A stretch of DNA of 64,000 bases from Adiantum capillus-veneris. Taxonomy: Eukaryota > Streptophyta > Polypodiopsida > Polypodiales > Pteridaceae. The stretch lies in the NCBI GenBank assembly GCA_014529385.2, contig CM043962.1, positions 85,086,180 through 85,150,179 on the forward strand, in the 5' to 3' direction. The notes beneath the pieces are model-generated. The model saw nothing but the letters and a program-made list of their open reading frames with translations, made no database searches and was not told where the DNA came from. This document shows positions 21,532 through 33,039 of the stretch, one piece after another (within the stretch, counting starts at the first letter, position 1; the number at the start of each line of letters is the position of its first letter). Both the position numbers and the translations under genes were made by a program.

Positions 21532-22516
21532 TCACCTCGAGGAAGGCTGACCAGACAGATCATATGCACATCTGTATGTATCTTGAAAGAAGAAGATATT
21601 GTCTGTCGCCTGGCCTAGTTTGAATGTCTCGAAGACTGCCAAAAGTGTTTTGCAAATCTTTCTCATCATAATGCAAGATAGGTCAGGCGAGCCAGTGAAC
21701 AATTTGATGGTGCCCGTTAGGGTTTTCATCATGTATTGCTCACTTATTCTCTCACCTGCCTTCGAGCCTGGCAGCTTCGGGTAATTCAGCCAAGTGGGTT
21801 GGCTTCTTTGCAATAGCTCATGGGCCTTCCACATCCGCATCCTTGGTAAAGGGCAGAAACTTAGGCTATCTCTGATGACTTTAGGTGCCTCTACCAGATG
21901 GATTAGATACTATGGATACTTTGTCAGCCATGCCTTTCTCCACCTGGGTTGAGAATTGACTATCAACTTTACCCCTTCAGGCTTGGAGATGTTTGCTTTG
22001 TATATTGGCACTGTTGGCTCCTCTCTGATCCGCTTGTTGATTGTGGCAGCTTCATATTTTAGCAGAGGATATGGGAGAGAGGGCTGTAGCCATTCACGCC
22101 GAAGGTTGCTGGCATCTATCTTCTGAATAGTCATTGATTTAAAGACCCTCTGCTCCCATTCCAAAGCTTCTCTGGCTGTGTCTTTGACTGCTGCTTCTAT
22201 TGCCTTTTGCAGCTTCTCTTCTTCTTTTTGTGTCAGATCTTGTGGCTCTTGAGAGAGTCCTACCAGGATCTCCTCTTTCATGGTGGTGTCCACTGGACCT
22301 GCTACATTCTCTATGTCTATTCCCTCCATGCTGCTGACCCGGTGCTAAACTGCTCTTCTGTTGCTGCTGGCCTCTCAGCTCTTCTATTTGCTTCTGAAAT
22401 GTCTTCTTTTCTGCTTCAGCTTGTTCTCCCATATTCACAAGGAGGTCGTTTAGATCTGCGTTTATCTTTTCCGACTCCTCGAGCTTTCTCTCGATGGCTT
22501 CTAGCTCATTCTTCAT
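21532..22516 (-). pseudogene. C-terminal continuation of the extra ORF, frameshifted
   Basis: Frames 22516-22139, 22329-21910 and 21840-21532 continue the coiled-coil protein of 24791-22506 in changing frames: MKNELEAIERKLEESEKINA begins right at its stop, and later parts include EEKLQKAIEAAVKDTAREAL and a WxxSxPxY-type tail. The original protein was probably about 1050-1080 residues. At least two frameshifts separate the pieces. Confidence 0.6.
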
Positions 22517-24791
22517 GGCTGTGTTTTTTTTCTTCCATGCAGTTTTGCATAACCATTGAGCCCTCAGACAACATCAGTCTTTGCCGCTTCTCCAGGGTTA
22601 ACTCCTTTTGGAGCTCCTTCATTTGCTCTTCATATAAATCCGTCACAGAAGTAGTGTGAGTCGAGCTAGTAGCTCTGACTCTGGCAGGAGATGCCCGTAG
22701 CCGTTGGATGGTTTGATCTTTGACTTTCATCTGGTCTTTAAGCTCTATTACCTCATCCTGGCTCGCCTCATTCTCTAGCTCTACCTTTTCCTTGGCATTT
22801 CTCAGTGTTTCCACTTCCTTGGATTCTTCAGCAAGTTGTAGGGTTAGGTTGTCCATTTCCCTCTCTGCATCTGTCAATGCCTTGCTGAGTTTTCTGTATT
22901 CTTCTTCAGCTCCTTGCAGTCTTTGAGCTGCTACCTGATTTTCTCGTTCCATCTCCTGGAATCTTTGCAATGCCGTGGCCAGACTGGCTTGCAGCTCTGC
23001 TTGTTTCTCTATCTGCTCTTGGCTCTGTCTTTGTAGTGTGTCTACTTTAGATTTGATCAGAAATTCATTGGCTTTGAGATTGTCAATCTCAATTTCCGTG
23101 GCCAATGATTTTGCCTTGAGCCCGGTTAGCTTGTGCATCACCACGTCCCAGTCATTGGTGGGTGGCTCTAGGTCCACTGTATCAGTGGCCATCTCTTTCA
23201 GTTTCACTAACCGCAGGCTCTGCTTCTGTTCCTTGGGCTGTGTGCTTGCTAACTCAAAGGCCATTGTAGCTGCCTCTTCTCGTGAATACCCCGCAACTAG
23301 TAGATCAAGGAATGTGCTGAAATTATTTTCTTCCGGATCTATCTTTTCCTCTTTCTGTTCATCTTCTTCTTTCTCCTCTTGCTCTTGTCTCTGTTCTTGC
23401 CTTGAATCTTCTTGATCATCAGATTTGTCTAGCTCCTCCTTTTGTTGGGTTTGTGGAGGGCTACGAGGAGGTGGTGATGGCGGTGGGCTGGACTCCCTGC
23501 TTAATGGTGGAGTGGTTGGCTTGAAGTCCCGGTCTGCCTTGGTCTTCAGCTCTCTTTCCTGGTCTTCCTGCTCTTCTAGCAGTTTCCGTCGTACTTCATC
23601 CACTTCTTCTTCTGTAAATGGGATGTTAGGGATGTTTTCTGTCGAAGCATCCAGGATCTCAAAATTTTTGATGTAATCTTCAAACCTATCTCGGTGCGAC
23701 CTTCGAGATGATCCCGACATTGCTTCTAGTGAGGGCTTCCACAGCTCGCTCAAATCTCCTTTCAGTGCTCTCTCGGCTCTGAAGCTTTCCATTAATCTTT
23801 TGAGCCGTGCCACTTTCTGTGATTTTGTCTCTTTGATCGGCACTTGTACAGTTTCCTTCTTTCCCTTCTTCAACTCTGGCTGCTCCTCTTGCACGGTCTC
23901 TAACCGGCGCTTCAATTGTGTGGCAACTCTGGGTGCTTTGGGCGGTTCTTCTTTATCTTCTTTGAGCCTTAGCCAGTCATTCTGTGATGGAGGGTCAGGC
24001 CAGTTTCCTTTGGCGTGCAATGCTCCATAAACCACTTTCGTTATCAACTCACTTGGCACAATGTAGGTTGGATTCTTGTTGCCCATCTTCACCAGATTGT
24101 CATGGATGTAAGCAGCATAATTTATCACCTTTGGCTTGCTCTTTTGCATTGCCCAGGTGAAGGTGGTAGAAATGGCTCCACGCGGAATCTTGTACTTCTG
24201 TGGCCGCTTTGTACACATGTGGAAATACTGGTTGTAAAGCTGGCTCATGATAGCCACTTTAGGGTTTGCAATGTCTTCAAAGGTGTAGTTTCTCTTCTTT
24301 TCAGAGTACACCTTGACTTCATCTCTTCTCTTGGTTACACTATCCCCTTTGTTGGAGAGGTCTAGTGCAGCTGCCACTACTCTCTGTGTGATTACAATCA
24401 TAGTGTCCGGCTTGCCCTGCAGATTAGTGACTTTGGCCACTCCATCTTCTTTGATAGTAGTTACAAACTCCCACACTCTTTTGATGTCAATTCCTGCTAG
24501 CAGAGCTTCAAAGTAGTTATGGAGATCTATCTTCTCCAGGTACTCTCCCATCTTGATTCTGACAAACTCATTGAGCTCCCGAGGTAGCATGGGTAGCTCT
24601 ATCGCATTTCCTTCAGTATCTTTGAACACGCCTTGGTAGATCTTTAAGTCATTGGACTCTAGCAAGTCCTCCTGAATCCACGTGCTGCTTGGCTTCACTG
24701 TTCCTTCTGGGATGACAAACGGCTCTACTTCTTCCAAGTAGTCTTTTATTGTCATTCTCTTCTTCTTTGCCGGTGATTTTGCGGCTGCCAT
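22506..24791 (-). CDS. extra retrotransposon ORF, 761 aa, coiled-coil
   Basis: An uninterrupted frame from ATG at 24791 lies between pol and the 3' LTR. The first 280 residues look globular (for example YNQYFHMCTKRPQKYKIPRG and PTYIVPSELITKVVYGALHA). Residues 290-500 are charged and proline-rich (SPPPSPPPRSPP, long E/K/Q runs), and residues 560-750 form a heptad-like coiled coil. No zinc knuckle, signal peptide or membrane segment is seen, so it does not look like an envelope protein. The globular part vaguely recalls the plant transposon/Athila ORF1 families, but I do not recognise it. It is the only long intact frame in an otherwise decayed element, which suggests recent decay, recent selection, or chance. 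Confidence 0.65.
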   Translation of the reverse strand: MAAAKSPAKKKRMTIKDYLEEVEPFVIPEGTVKPSSTWIQEDLLESNDLKIYQGVFKDTEGNAIELPMLPRELNEFVRIKMGEYLEKIDLHNYFEALLAGIDIKRVWEFVTTIKEDGVAKVTNLQGKPDTMIVITQRVVAAALDLSNKGDSVTKRRDEVKVYSEKKRNYTFEDIANPKVAIMSQLYNQYFHMCTKRPQKYKIPRGAISTTFTWAMQKSKPKVINYAAYIHDNLVKMGNKNPTYIVPSELITKVVYGALHAKGNWPDPPSQNDWLRLKEDKEEPPKAPRVATQLKRRLETVQEEQPELKKGKKETVQVPIKETKSQKVARLKRLMESFRAERALKGDLSELWKPSLEAMSGSSRRSHRDRFEDYIKNFEILDASTENIPNIPFTEEEVDEVRRKLLEEQEDQERELKTKADRDFKPTTPPLSRESSPPPSPPPRSPPQTQQKEELDKSDDQEDSRQEQRQEQEEKEEDEQKEEKIDPEENNFSTFLDLLVAGYSREEAATMAFELASTQPKEQKQSLRLVKLKEMATDTVDLEPPTNDWDVVMHKLTGLKAKSLATEIEIDNLKANEFLIKSKVDTLQRQSQEQIEKQAELQASLATALQRFQEMERENQVAAQRLQGAEEEYRKLSKALTDAEREMDNLTLQLAEESKEVETLRNAKEKVELENEASQDEVIELKDQMKVKDQTIQRLRASPARVRATSSTHTTSVTDLYEEQMKELQKELTLEKRQRLMLSEGSMVMQNCMEEKKHSHEE

Positions 24792-24956
24792 GGATCCTAT
24801 TGCACTCAGTAGTCCGAAGTTAGCGTTTTTTCCATATCAGCTGAGAAACCGAGTTTTAACTATTCAAATGACTTGAAAATTGAAAATAAAACTTAAAAGG
24901 AACTTGGGAAACCCTGCATGTGCTCACATTGGCTTTTTGGCTAAAATTTATCATTT

Positions 24957-25824
24957 AGACATCCTACGCGTAGGATGTCTATTTCATTAGTTTTTGGTGA
25001 AACTTGGCATGCTGGTGGTCCTTGACCTGTTGAACATGGCTATGTAATTGGAATTGGGTTTAGGCATCAAAAAGTGCATTTCTGGGCAAATTCAAGCTTT
25101 ACGCTCACAAATTGGTAGGATGCCCCCGACAGATGGCAAATGATATTCAAATGGGTTGAAATTTAACATATGAGCTCCTTGCACCATGGTAATGGCTCTC
25201 ATGATGTCATTTCTTGCACAGAAGGTCAAAATTGAGCTGGAGACATCCTATGTGTAGGATGTCTTTTTCATCAAAATTACTTGAGATTTGTTCTGTGGGT
25301 AGCTCTTGGCATGTGGAACATGGTCCTGCTCTTGGATTTTGATTTGGACAAGAATTGGTGTTGGTAAGACCATGTGTAGTGTTTTTGGGCTCAAAAAGTG
25401 TATCTTGGATGTGTTGGGGGCCAAAAGTGATGGGAATGGCTTGAAACTTGATATATGAGCTCTCGAAGGTGATATAAAGAGATCTGGAATTGAAAAACAC
25501 CATATGTGGGCCAAAAATGTCATTTAGACATCCTACACGTAGGATGTCTATTTCATCATTTTTTGCATGTGACCACACAAATAGGTTGGCAATGTGCTCA
25601 TGAATGTATTGTGCAAGTTTCATGTGATTTGGACAAGTTTTGGTAGGTCTATGGCCCATTATTGCCTCTATGCCATGACTTTGTGTTTTTTTGGTGCACA
25701 TGAGGTCAATTTTTTGTCCAAATGTGATGAAACTTGGTGGCTAGCTTGTACAGGCTATTCAAAAACTTTGTGTGATGAGAGATGTTGGGGTTGGTTCCCA
25801 GAAATGGCCTCGCGTAGGATGTCT
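24957..25824. repeat. palindrome array upstream of the extra ORF (period about 285 bp)
   Basis: A 24-bp palindrome (half-site AGACATCCTACG followed by its reverse complement) occurs at 24957-24980 (perfect), 25241-25264 (10-base arms), 25526-25549 (centre CACG) and as a right half at 25811-25824. The spacing is 284, 285 and about 275 bases. The DNA between them is also a degenerate repeat (AACTTGG, ATATGAGCTC and similar words recur). Confidence 0.92.
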
Positions 25825-27593
25825 CCTGATGAAATTTTCATGGTGACTGCTTCTGGTACCTGCCCTTAGTCCCCCTGAGTCCCTTTTAAGCCCTATTTCA
25901 AGATAAAAGTCAAATAGATAGAAAGTAACTCCCTGTGTGGATTTCAGAGCCTCAGAGCCGTTTTCTGACTTTTGGAGTGCTTTTCGGCGATGAAATTTCT
26001 TGATGTTGGTCTCCATAGCTTCCCGATCCCTTGGGGATCCTTGCCGTATGGTTTTTGTCAACTTTGGTTTCATTGGAGCTCCGTTTGGCAATTTGTCACT
26101 CTGGAAGCATCCGTTGTTGCATTTACATGCCGTCGATGACTTGCGGTGGTCTATCACCATAGGATTTGGTTGTTGATGGTGTAGGAAAGCCGCTCGTGAA
26201 GTTTGGTAGCAAACGGACATGCGGTTTCTCCGCGAGAGCTATTTGACGCTTTTTGTGTATGATGCCGTTTCTGAAGTTTAGTACCGCTTTGGGTCACCGT
26301 ATAGCCATGTGGGCTATATAGACTTGTTGAGCATGTCGAGATGCTCCTACCCATGAGTTTTGGTAGCATTTGGGCGCCTTTCCGCCGATTTCCCATTTGG
26401 TGACCTCTTGCGGGGTTCTAGGAATTAGGGTTTTTCCCGATGGTTTTCTACTGCTTTTGGTCATCCAAAAGTGGTCTCGTAAGCTGCCGATGAAGTCTCA
26501 TTGCTTTTGGGTTAGCCGTTAGGTGGTCACTTCTACCTGTAGGTTTCTACTGCCCGCTTTCTATGTGAACCCTACGCTAGTTTTCGCGACAAAACAACAA
26601 ACATGCGCAAAAAGATCAAGGTGGTGAGCCTACCTCTCATGTCTGGAGCCTATTGGGTAGTCGTGCGCGTCGTAGAAGCTGCTGGAAGTTCCGTTCACTC
26701 TAGGTGGTAGAAGCTCTCTCTCAAAAGTCAATAGTGGAAATGAGCTTAAAATGAAGTGAAAATTTCTTATAATAGGGGTCCCCGAACCACTTTCCGTGAA
26801 ATTTGACATGTGCTCCTAACTTCTTGCGAGATGCGGTTTAGGCTCAAAAATTTCTTGATTTGGACTCCATTTGCCCAGTTTCCGAGAAATTTGCCGTTTC
26901 AGTCAAAATCTGGCCAAAACACGCTTTCCGCTCCATTCACATAATTGCACCCCCATTATACCATAGGTTTTTCTATAGTCACTGATCATCCCCCCATATT
27001 TTTTGTTTCTCATTACGATCGTTTTTCACCTGCTTTTTGTATTTTTGAAGTTTTTCTGCTGAAAATTAGTAAAATTAAAAGGAAAAAACAAAATTAAACC
27101 CAAAAAATATCCAAAAATCATAGTAAATCAAAAACATCACCGCAAAACACTATATACACTCATATGCAATTTTTATGGCCGGATTTCTCTGTTTTTTCAA
27201 TATTTTGCCCGAAAAATGGCTATTTTTATTAATACACACACGCCTAGGGGCTTGATTTGGCGTTTGGCCCATATACTTGTCTAATCATGATGTATAAGGG
27301 TATATGTACTTGGGTTAGTTCAAAAAAATTTGCAATCAAACGACAACCCTTAAAATAGTCGAAAACCATGCCCTTTTTTGCTCTTTTTGCCATTGGGTCC
27401 GCATTTGAGAATGTCTCCCCCCCTCCTAGCCGGAGTCCTCCCGGACGATAAGGTATCTCCTCGGAGTGTGTGCCGTGCATGGGTGAAAACTCGTGCTAAT
27501 GCTTGGCCGTGTAATGTGGCCGTATATGATGCATACTCGGTCAATGCATGAAAAAAATTAATGCTGTGCAAGAGGAAGGTATAAGCAATATGC
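25825..27593. other. non-coding spacer of the retrotransposon
   Basis: Lies between the palindrome array and the basic post-pol ORF. Short overlapping frames only; an AT-rich part runs 26990-27240. Confidence 0.5.
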
Positions 27594-28136
27594 TTATTGG
27601 CATTCGCCGTCGAGGTTTCCTGTTTGTTGTTGATTTGGTTGGCGGAGTTTCTTTGCAAGTAAAATTTGTAACTCTACCGCTCTTTGCTTGATCATCTTTC
27701 TTGCAAAAGTCGCTTGGTTGGCCGCTATTGTCGATATGGCCGTAGTCGTATCCTTGGAGAGAATTTTCGTGGCAGAATTGGCCATAGACTTTGTCTCTTT
27801 TGCTTTCCATTTGTAGCTTTGATTTGCCGGTATTTGTAGGTTTATTGCTACTTCTGCGGTTGTCATTGTTTTGTTGTTGATTGGCACCCACATAAATCGA
27901 TTTGCCGGTTCCATATGTTGTGTGTCTTTGCCTTCCAATGTTGCTTGTACTGAAGGGAGTTCCTTTTGCTTCGGTTTTGGGATCCTAATGCGAATCACAT
28001 TTAAGTTGTTGCTGAGTATTTTCTTTGGGATCCATATCTGTTTTATTCCCTTGGTTTTTGGTTGAACTGGCTGCTTCTGTTGACTTCTTCTGTTGTATTG
28101 TGGTTTGTTTGCCATGTCACCTCTATCCTTCCGCAC
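27594..28136 (-). pseudogene. basic C-terminal pol tail, partial
   Basis: A 180-residue Lys/Gln/Asn-rich frame (NRRSQQKQPVQPKTKG, RIRIPKPKQKE) that follows the second protease-like domain after about 150 bases with several stops. Its character is that of a nucleic-acid-binding tail. It may be the degraded end of the same polyprotein. Confidence 0.4.
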
Positions 28137-28283
28137 CCATACTTGTTTTTCTCGTGTTGCTACCTTGATCTTGGTACTTCGGTCTGTGTTGTTTTATGTT
28201 TATAGTGAACATGGTTGACAGTTCCCTGTTTGTTAGCATTGGGTATCATGTTGTTCTTTAGTGGCACCCTTCCTTTTGGCTCT

Positions 28284-28952
28284 TTATCCAGTGATTGCAT
28301 TGCTGGCAGACAGCTGATTCTTCCGGGGTTGCTGAGCAAAGGCTACCACCTGTTGTTCTTGTGCATGCTGAATTTTGACTGCATCCGCATTCCAATCTAT
28401 CTGTACATTGTACTCTTTTTGCCAAGGTTGTCCCAACAACATGGGGTGTTGTGTGCTTTCATCCTCGACCACATAAAACTTTTGTGGGTAAATATATTGA
28501 TGTACTTGTACATGCAATATAATCCAACCCAATGTTTTTAGCGAATGTGATGTACTACTTTCCAACACATGTGGAGTAGGATGTAGTTGACCTGTGGGCT
28601 TGAGCTGTTTGTATAATTTGTAAGAGATTAGGTTTGCTTGAGCTCCAGAATAAAGCAATGCCGTCGATTCAACTTGATTGCTACCCACTTTGACTGCAAT
28701 TATTGGCTCCATTGTGTCTTCATCAAAATTCGTTAATCGAATAGCATTTATTCGCAACGGTGATCCACATTGTTGTTGTTGTCGTAGAAGCCGTCTTTTT
28801 GCAATGCGTTCTTTTGCTTCTTCTTGGGCTTCTTCTTGGACCCTTTGTTTCTCCTTCATCCATTGTTTTTCTTGATGGATTTGTTGAAACATATCTTGTG
28901 TTAGTGGTAAATGATATTTCTTTAATCGACGCCCACTAATCCAATTTGGCAT
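28284..28952 (-). pseudogene. post-integrase retropepsin-like domain
   Basis: The frame starts with MPNWISGRRLKKYHLPLT, the normal C-terminal end of integrase in this lineage, separated from the preceding integrase frame by a single TGA (28956-28958). A charged helical stretch is followed by a retropepsin-like fold: LLYSGAQANLISYKLYKQL, then MLLGQPWQKEYNVQIDW. The flap-to-C-terminal ILGxPW/DW pattern is typical, but the catalytic aspartate of D-S/T-G-A is replaced by tyrosine (YSGA), so it is probably inactive in this copy. A separate, canonically placed protease exists upstream of RT, so the element encodes two protease-type domains. Confidence 0.7.
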
Positions 28953-28958
28953 TTCTTC

Positions 28959-30815
28959 TCATGCTAATGTAGTAAGCTTGACAGCTCCGCTTTGTGATAG
29001 GTCACTAATCACAAAGGGTCCCATCCCTTGCTTCTTAAGTTTCTTGGCATGTTGCTTCAAGGTATAAACAAGTACATAATCACCTGTTTTGAACTCTTTT
29101 GTGCGTACATGCTTGTCAAAAAGCTCTTTTTGTCTTCTCTTTTTAGCATAGATCGAAGCTACAGCTCGTAAGCAAAGTTCATCTAGCTTTTCAAGCTCAT
29201 CTATTCTTGAAGAGAGCTCATGCCCTGTCCATGCTAAGCGTTTCGCTACTCGTAGAGTTGGAATTAAAAACTCTATGGGTAATATAGCATTTAGGCCAAA
29301 CATCATGTTGTATGGTGTCGTTCCTATTGATGTTTTGTAAGCTACCCTATATGCCCATAGTGTTGAGTGTAGTTGCTGATCCCAGTCTGTTCTTAACTCT
29401 GATACAATTTTAGTGAGAACCGTACATAGTGTTTTATTTGTGGCCTTAGCTTGTCCATTTTCCTGTGGATGATATGGAGCAGATTTTCTATGTATGACCA
29501 TAAATTTCTCTAGCAGATATTCAATGACTTCATTAAGAAAATGTGTTCCTCGATCACTGATAATTTCTATTGGTAAACCGTATCATACAAAGACATTCTC
29601 ATATAGAAATTGTGTAGTGGTTCGTGCATCTGCATTTTGTGTTGCCTTGGCTTCCACCCATTTTGTGAGATAGTCCGTAGCCACAATGATATATTGGGTA
29701 TGGGTGCGATATGCAGGGGGTGAAATAGGCCCCACAAAATCAATGCCCCATTTTGCAAATGCCCTTGCTCCCATCATTGGTCGTAGTGGCATCTCATCTC
29801 TCTTTATCGGCACCTTGGTGCGCTGACATGCGTCACAACGCTTTACAAATTCTTCAGCATCCATATGTAATGTAGGCCACCATATTCCTGCGGCGGTTAA
29901 GACAATTTTTGCCGTCTTATCTCCTGAAAAATGGCCTCCACTTATGCCTTCATGTGCGTGTTCTAGAATTAGTAGGTATTCACTTTCACTTGCACAGATT
30001 CTAAGTTGATTGTCTTTTCCTCGCTTATAGAGTTGGTTCCCAATTAAATTATAGTCGCGAGCCTCCAGATCTATAGCCCTTTTCCATGCTTTTGTTATGT
30101 TTTTTGGAAACATCCTTGTGGTTAGGAAATCAATGATATATTGACTGCATGCAGGTGCAATGTTTACCTGAAACAATATCGCATGATCCACTGGTCGTTT
30201 GGCATTACATACAGTACAATTGTTAACATAAGCATGTGTGTCAGCGTACATAGTTGGCCAATAAACTCCCAATTGTTTCAGTCTCTGGTGTATTTTCATT
30301 ATTGAACAATGAAATGTACAATCCTGGACATGTGCTTCTTCAAGATAACACTCGAATTCCTCTAGATTTATACATAATCGTAGAATCTGGTCCGATCCAA
30401 GATGATACAGCCGTCCTGCAATCTGCTGGAAGTTTTTTGTTTGTCGAATTGTTTGTTGTTTGGATCTGTCTTCCTTGTCATCAAATCTACCTCCAAAGGA
30501 AAGAATGCTAACAATTTCCTGAGACCATTTGGGTATCATTTCAATATTGAAAAGATACGCATCAGGTATGTCGTCATCTACTCCTTCAGGAGCTTCCCCG
30601 TTTTGTACCCTTGAAAGATGATCCGCCTGTAGATGAGTTTTTCCCTTTTTGGCCACCACTGTGAAATCAAACTCTAGCAATATAATAAACCAGCGTACAA
30701 TTCTCCCAGTATTGCATGGTTTATTTACCAGATACAAAAGAGCTTGATGATCTGTGAAGAACACAAATTTGTTTGCGAGCAAATAATGCCAAAATTTCTT
30801 TACAACATAAATCAT
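28959..30815 (-). pseudogene. Ty3 RNase H C-terminal part and integrase with two zinc-binding modules
   Basis: Frame 30815-29583 carries RNase H text (FFTDHQALLYLVNKP, KGKTHLQADHLSRV), then two successive HHCC-like modules: H-x7-H...C-T-V-C at about residues 165-205, and EHAHEGISGGHF...RCDACQ at about 285-330. The integrase core follows (WGIDFVGPI, ATDYLTKWVEA). A TGA at about 29579-29581 interrupts it; the frame then continues with SDRGTHF and, in 29501-28959, YHPQENGQAKATNK, which holds the third acidic catalytic residue, and the C-terminal domain. The product would insert the element's DNA; this copy needs at least one stop to be bypassed. Confidence 0.82.
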
Positions 30816-31934
30816 TCCTAACCCCTCTCTTTCGGTGGTTGTGTAGTTCTATTTTGCACTATTTAACTGTCGGCTTGCATAACAAACTGGAAAATCCATC
30901 GTTCTGTCTCCAGGTTAAGCCAAAATACTCCCAATTGCATATGCAGAAGCATCAATGTGAACATGGAATATCTTTTCCCAATCTGGTGCTTTAAGTATAG
31001 GTGCTGATACAAGGTTTTCCTTCAGCTTTTGGAATGAAGTTTCACACTCCTCGGTCCAGTCGAAACTGACTAACAAACGATACAGAGGTTGTGCAATGAC
31101 TGCATACAGATATATGAATCTTCGATAATATTTGCAGTGTCCCATGAAGGATTGCACTTGTTTCACATTAGTAGGCCTGGGCAGGTCTACTATGACTTTG
31201 ATTTTATCTAGGTCAGTGGTTATGCCATTTCTTGAGACAATGTGTCCTAAGATGCGGCCTTGCCTAACCATAAAAATACACTTTTCTGGGTTAAGACAGA
31301 TTCGATATGTTCTGCACTTCTCAAATACCTTTTGTAAATGGTCAATATGTTCCTCTCGTAGAAGAGAGTGTACACAAAGATCATCCATATATATTTCTAA
31401 GAATATTCTCAGGTATTCTTTGAACGCGTGCGTCATTAACCTTTGGAAGGTAGCTGGGACATTAGTTAAGCCAAAAGGCATAACTCGATACACATAAATT
31501 CCCCATTCTGTAGCAAACGTTGTTTTGTGTTGATTCTCTATTGCAATTGCCAGTTGGTTATAACCTGAAAACCCATCTAGAAAGGAATAAGCCCGTTTCC
31601 CGGGCACCCTCTCAAGTACATGTTCTGTGATCGGCAAGGGATAATTATCCCTTATGGTGGCTGCGTTTACCTTTTTGAGGTTCACACACACTCGTAGATT
31701 TCCATTCTTTTTGGGGATAACCACAATGGGTGACACCCAATCTGTACGTTCGATTCCATAGATGAATTCAACATCCATCAGCTTATCAATCTCCTCTTTG
31801 ATTCGTTTAGCAAATGTGTCATTATATGTATAAGGACGTTGTTTTCTAGGTTTGGCATCTGATTTCAAAGAAATTGTATGTTGGCATATCGATGGATCAA
31901 CTCCTTTGAGGTCTTTGTAGGACCATGTAAACAC
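30816..31934 (-). pseudogene. Ty3 reverse transcriptase and start of RNase H
   Basis: Frame 31934-30915 carries the full set of RT motifs in order: WVSPIVVIPKKNGNLRVCVN, SFLDGFSGYNQ, YRVMPFGLTNVPATFQRLM, the catalytic IYMDDL at residues 181-186, and GRILGHIVSRNG. The thumb/connection region (KYYRRFIYLYA) and the first RNase H aspartate (HVHIDASAYAIGS) follow. Stops at 30912-30914 and near 30850 separate it from the next frame. Upstream, at about 31935-32030, recognisable text continues (VYIATD, then a stop). The YMDD box and overall wording fit the Athila/Tat branch. Confidence 0.9.
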
Positions 31935-32378
31935 ATCTTTCTACTTCTTGAGAAGTTGTGTTAACCGTTCTTCTTCTTCAAGCTCTCAATCAGTTGCTAT
32001 ATAGACCGGCTGAGGCTTCTGACTTGGTTCAGCGAGGTCTATCCGTTTTGCATTTTCTGTCCCATCATAAGATTCTTGGTTTATTCTTTCCTTGACTCAT
32101 GGTGTCATTATGATTTTTCTGTCCTGGATGGTGAATTTCCGATAGTGTGATGGTACATTCGTGTTTCCTTTTTTTGACTCCTCCTTACCATCACTTTCTC
32201 CCTCACTAGTCCATACCTCTCGTAAAGACCGTTTCAGTTCTTGGTATTTCTTTTTACGCTCCAATTTGGTCCATTCTGGGTCTTTTGTTGTTTCTTGTTT
32301 TGATTTTTGAGATTTTTTTGATTTTGTTTCTGTTTTAGCTTTACGTACTTGTTTTATTTCCTCTTGCGTTCTTTCCCT

Positions 32379-33023
32379 TCAAACTTTTGAGAATCTTCCT
32401 GATATTTGGTCTTTTACACAATCCACTGCTTTGACAAGCATTAGATAGTGAGTTTCATCCTTTATTCTGGGCATCAAGTTCTCTCTCATTTTGTTTTCTA
32501 ATCGTTTTCTCCTATAGCGTTCTTGGCGTCTAGGGTGCTGATTGGAAAAATCATAAAACTTGGTATTCTTTGTTTTCTCCCCACACTCGCTTGAGCTGTC
32601 TGAACACTCATTATCTGCATCGTTATTTATCTCCAGATGCTCAGAGGAGTTATAAAACTCTTCTTGTTTTGGTGGTTCTACAATCTCATCTCCTCCTAGT
32701 ATAAGGCTTACCATGTAATAGGGTAGCACATCATAGCCATCCTTATCGTAAAATTTTGTCGTTGGGTTATCTGTAATGGTACAGACATCCAATGTTGCTA
32801 GTATGTGTTCCCATTCCAAAGGTTCCAAGGCATCTTTAGGAAAAGGTTCCGGAATATACTCCTTGTCCTCAAGAGCTCTTTCTAAGATGCATTCCTCTCT
32901 TTTTAAGCTCCCACAATGTGGAGCTCTGCACATCCATAGCTCTTTTTGTTGTCCTAACCATGCTGTGAGTTCGGACCGTGCCAATGTAGCTGAATCAAAC
33001 TCTTCCATTGGTGTCTGGTTCAC
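32379..33023 (-). pseudogene. linker between protease and RT
   Basis: A 214-residue frame, mostly acidic, with a basic stretch (RRQERYRRKRLENKMREN). It lies between the protease and RT, where this lineage has a long unconserved linker. It ends in a stop at 32379 and further text continues towards RT in other frames. Confidence 0.55.
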
Positions 33024-33039
33024 ATCTTTGTAACTATGG

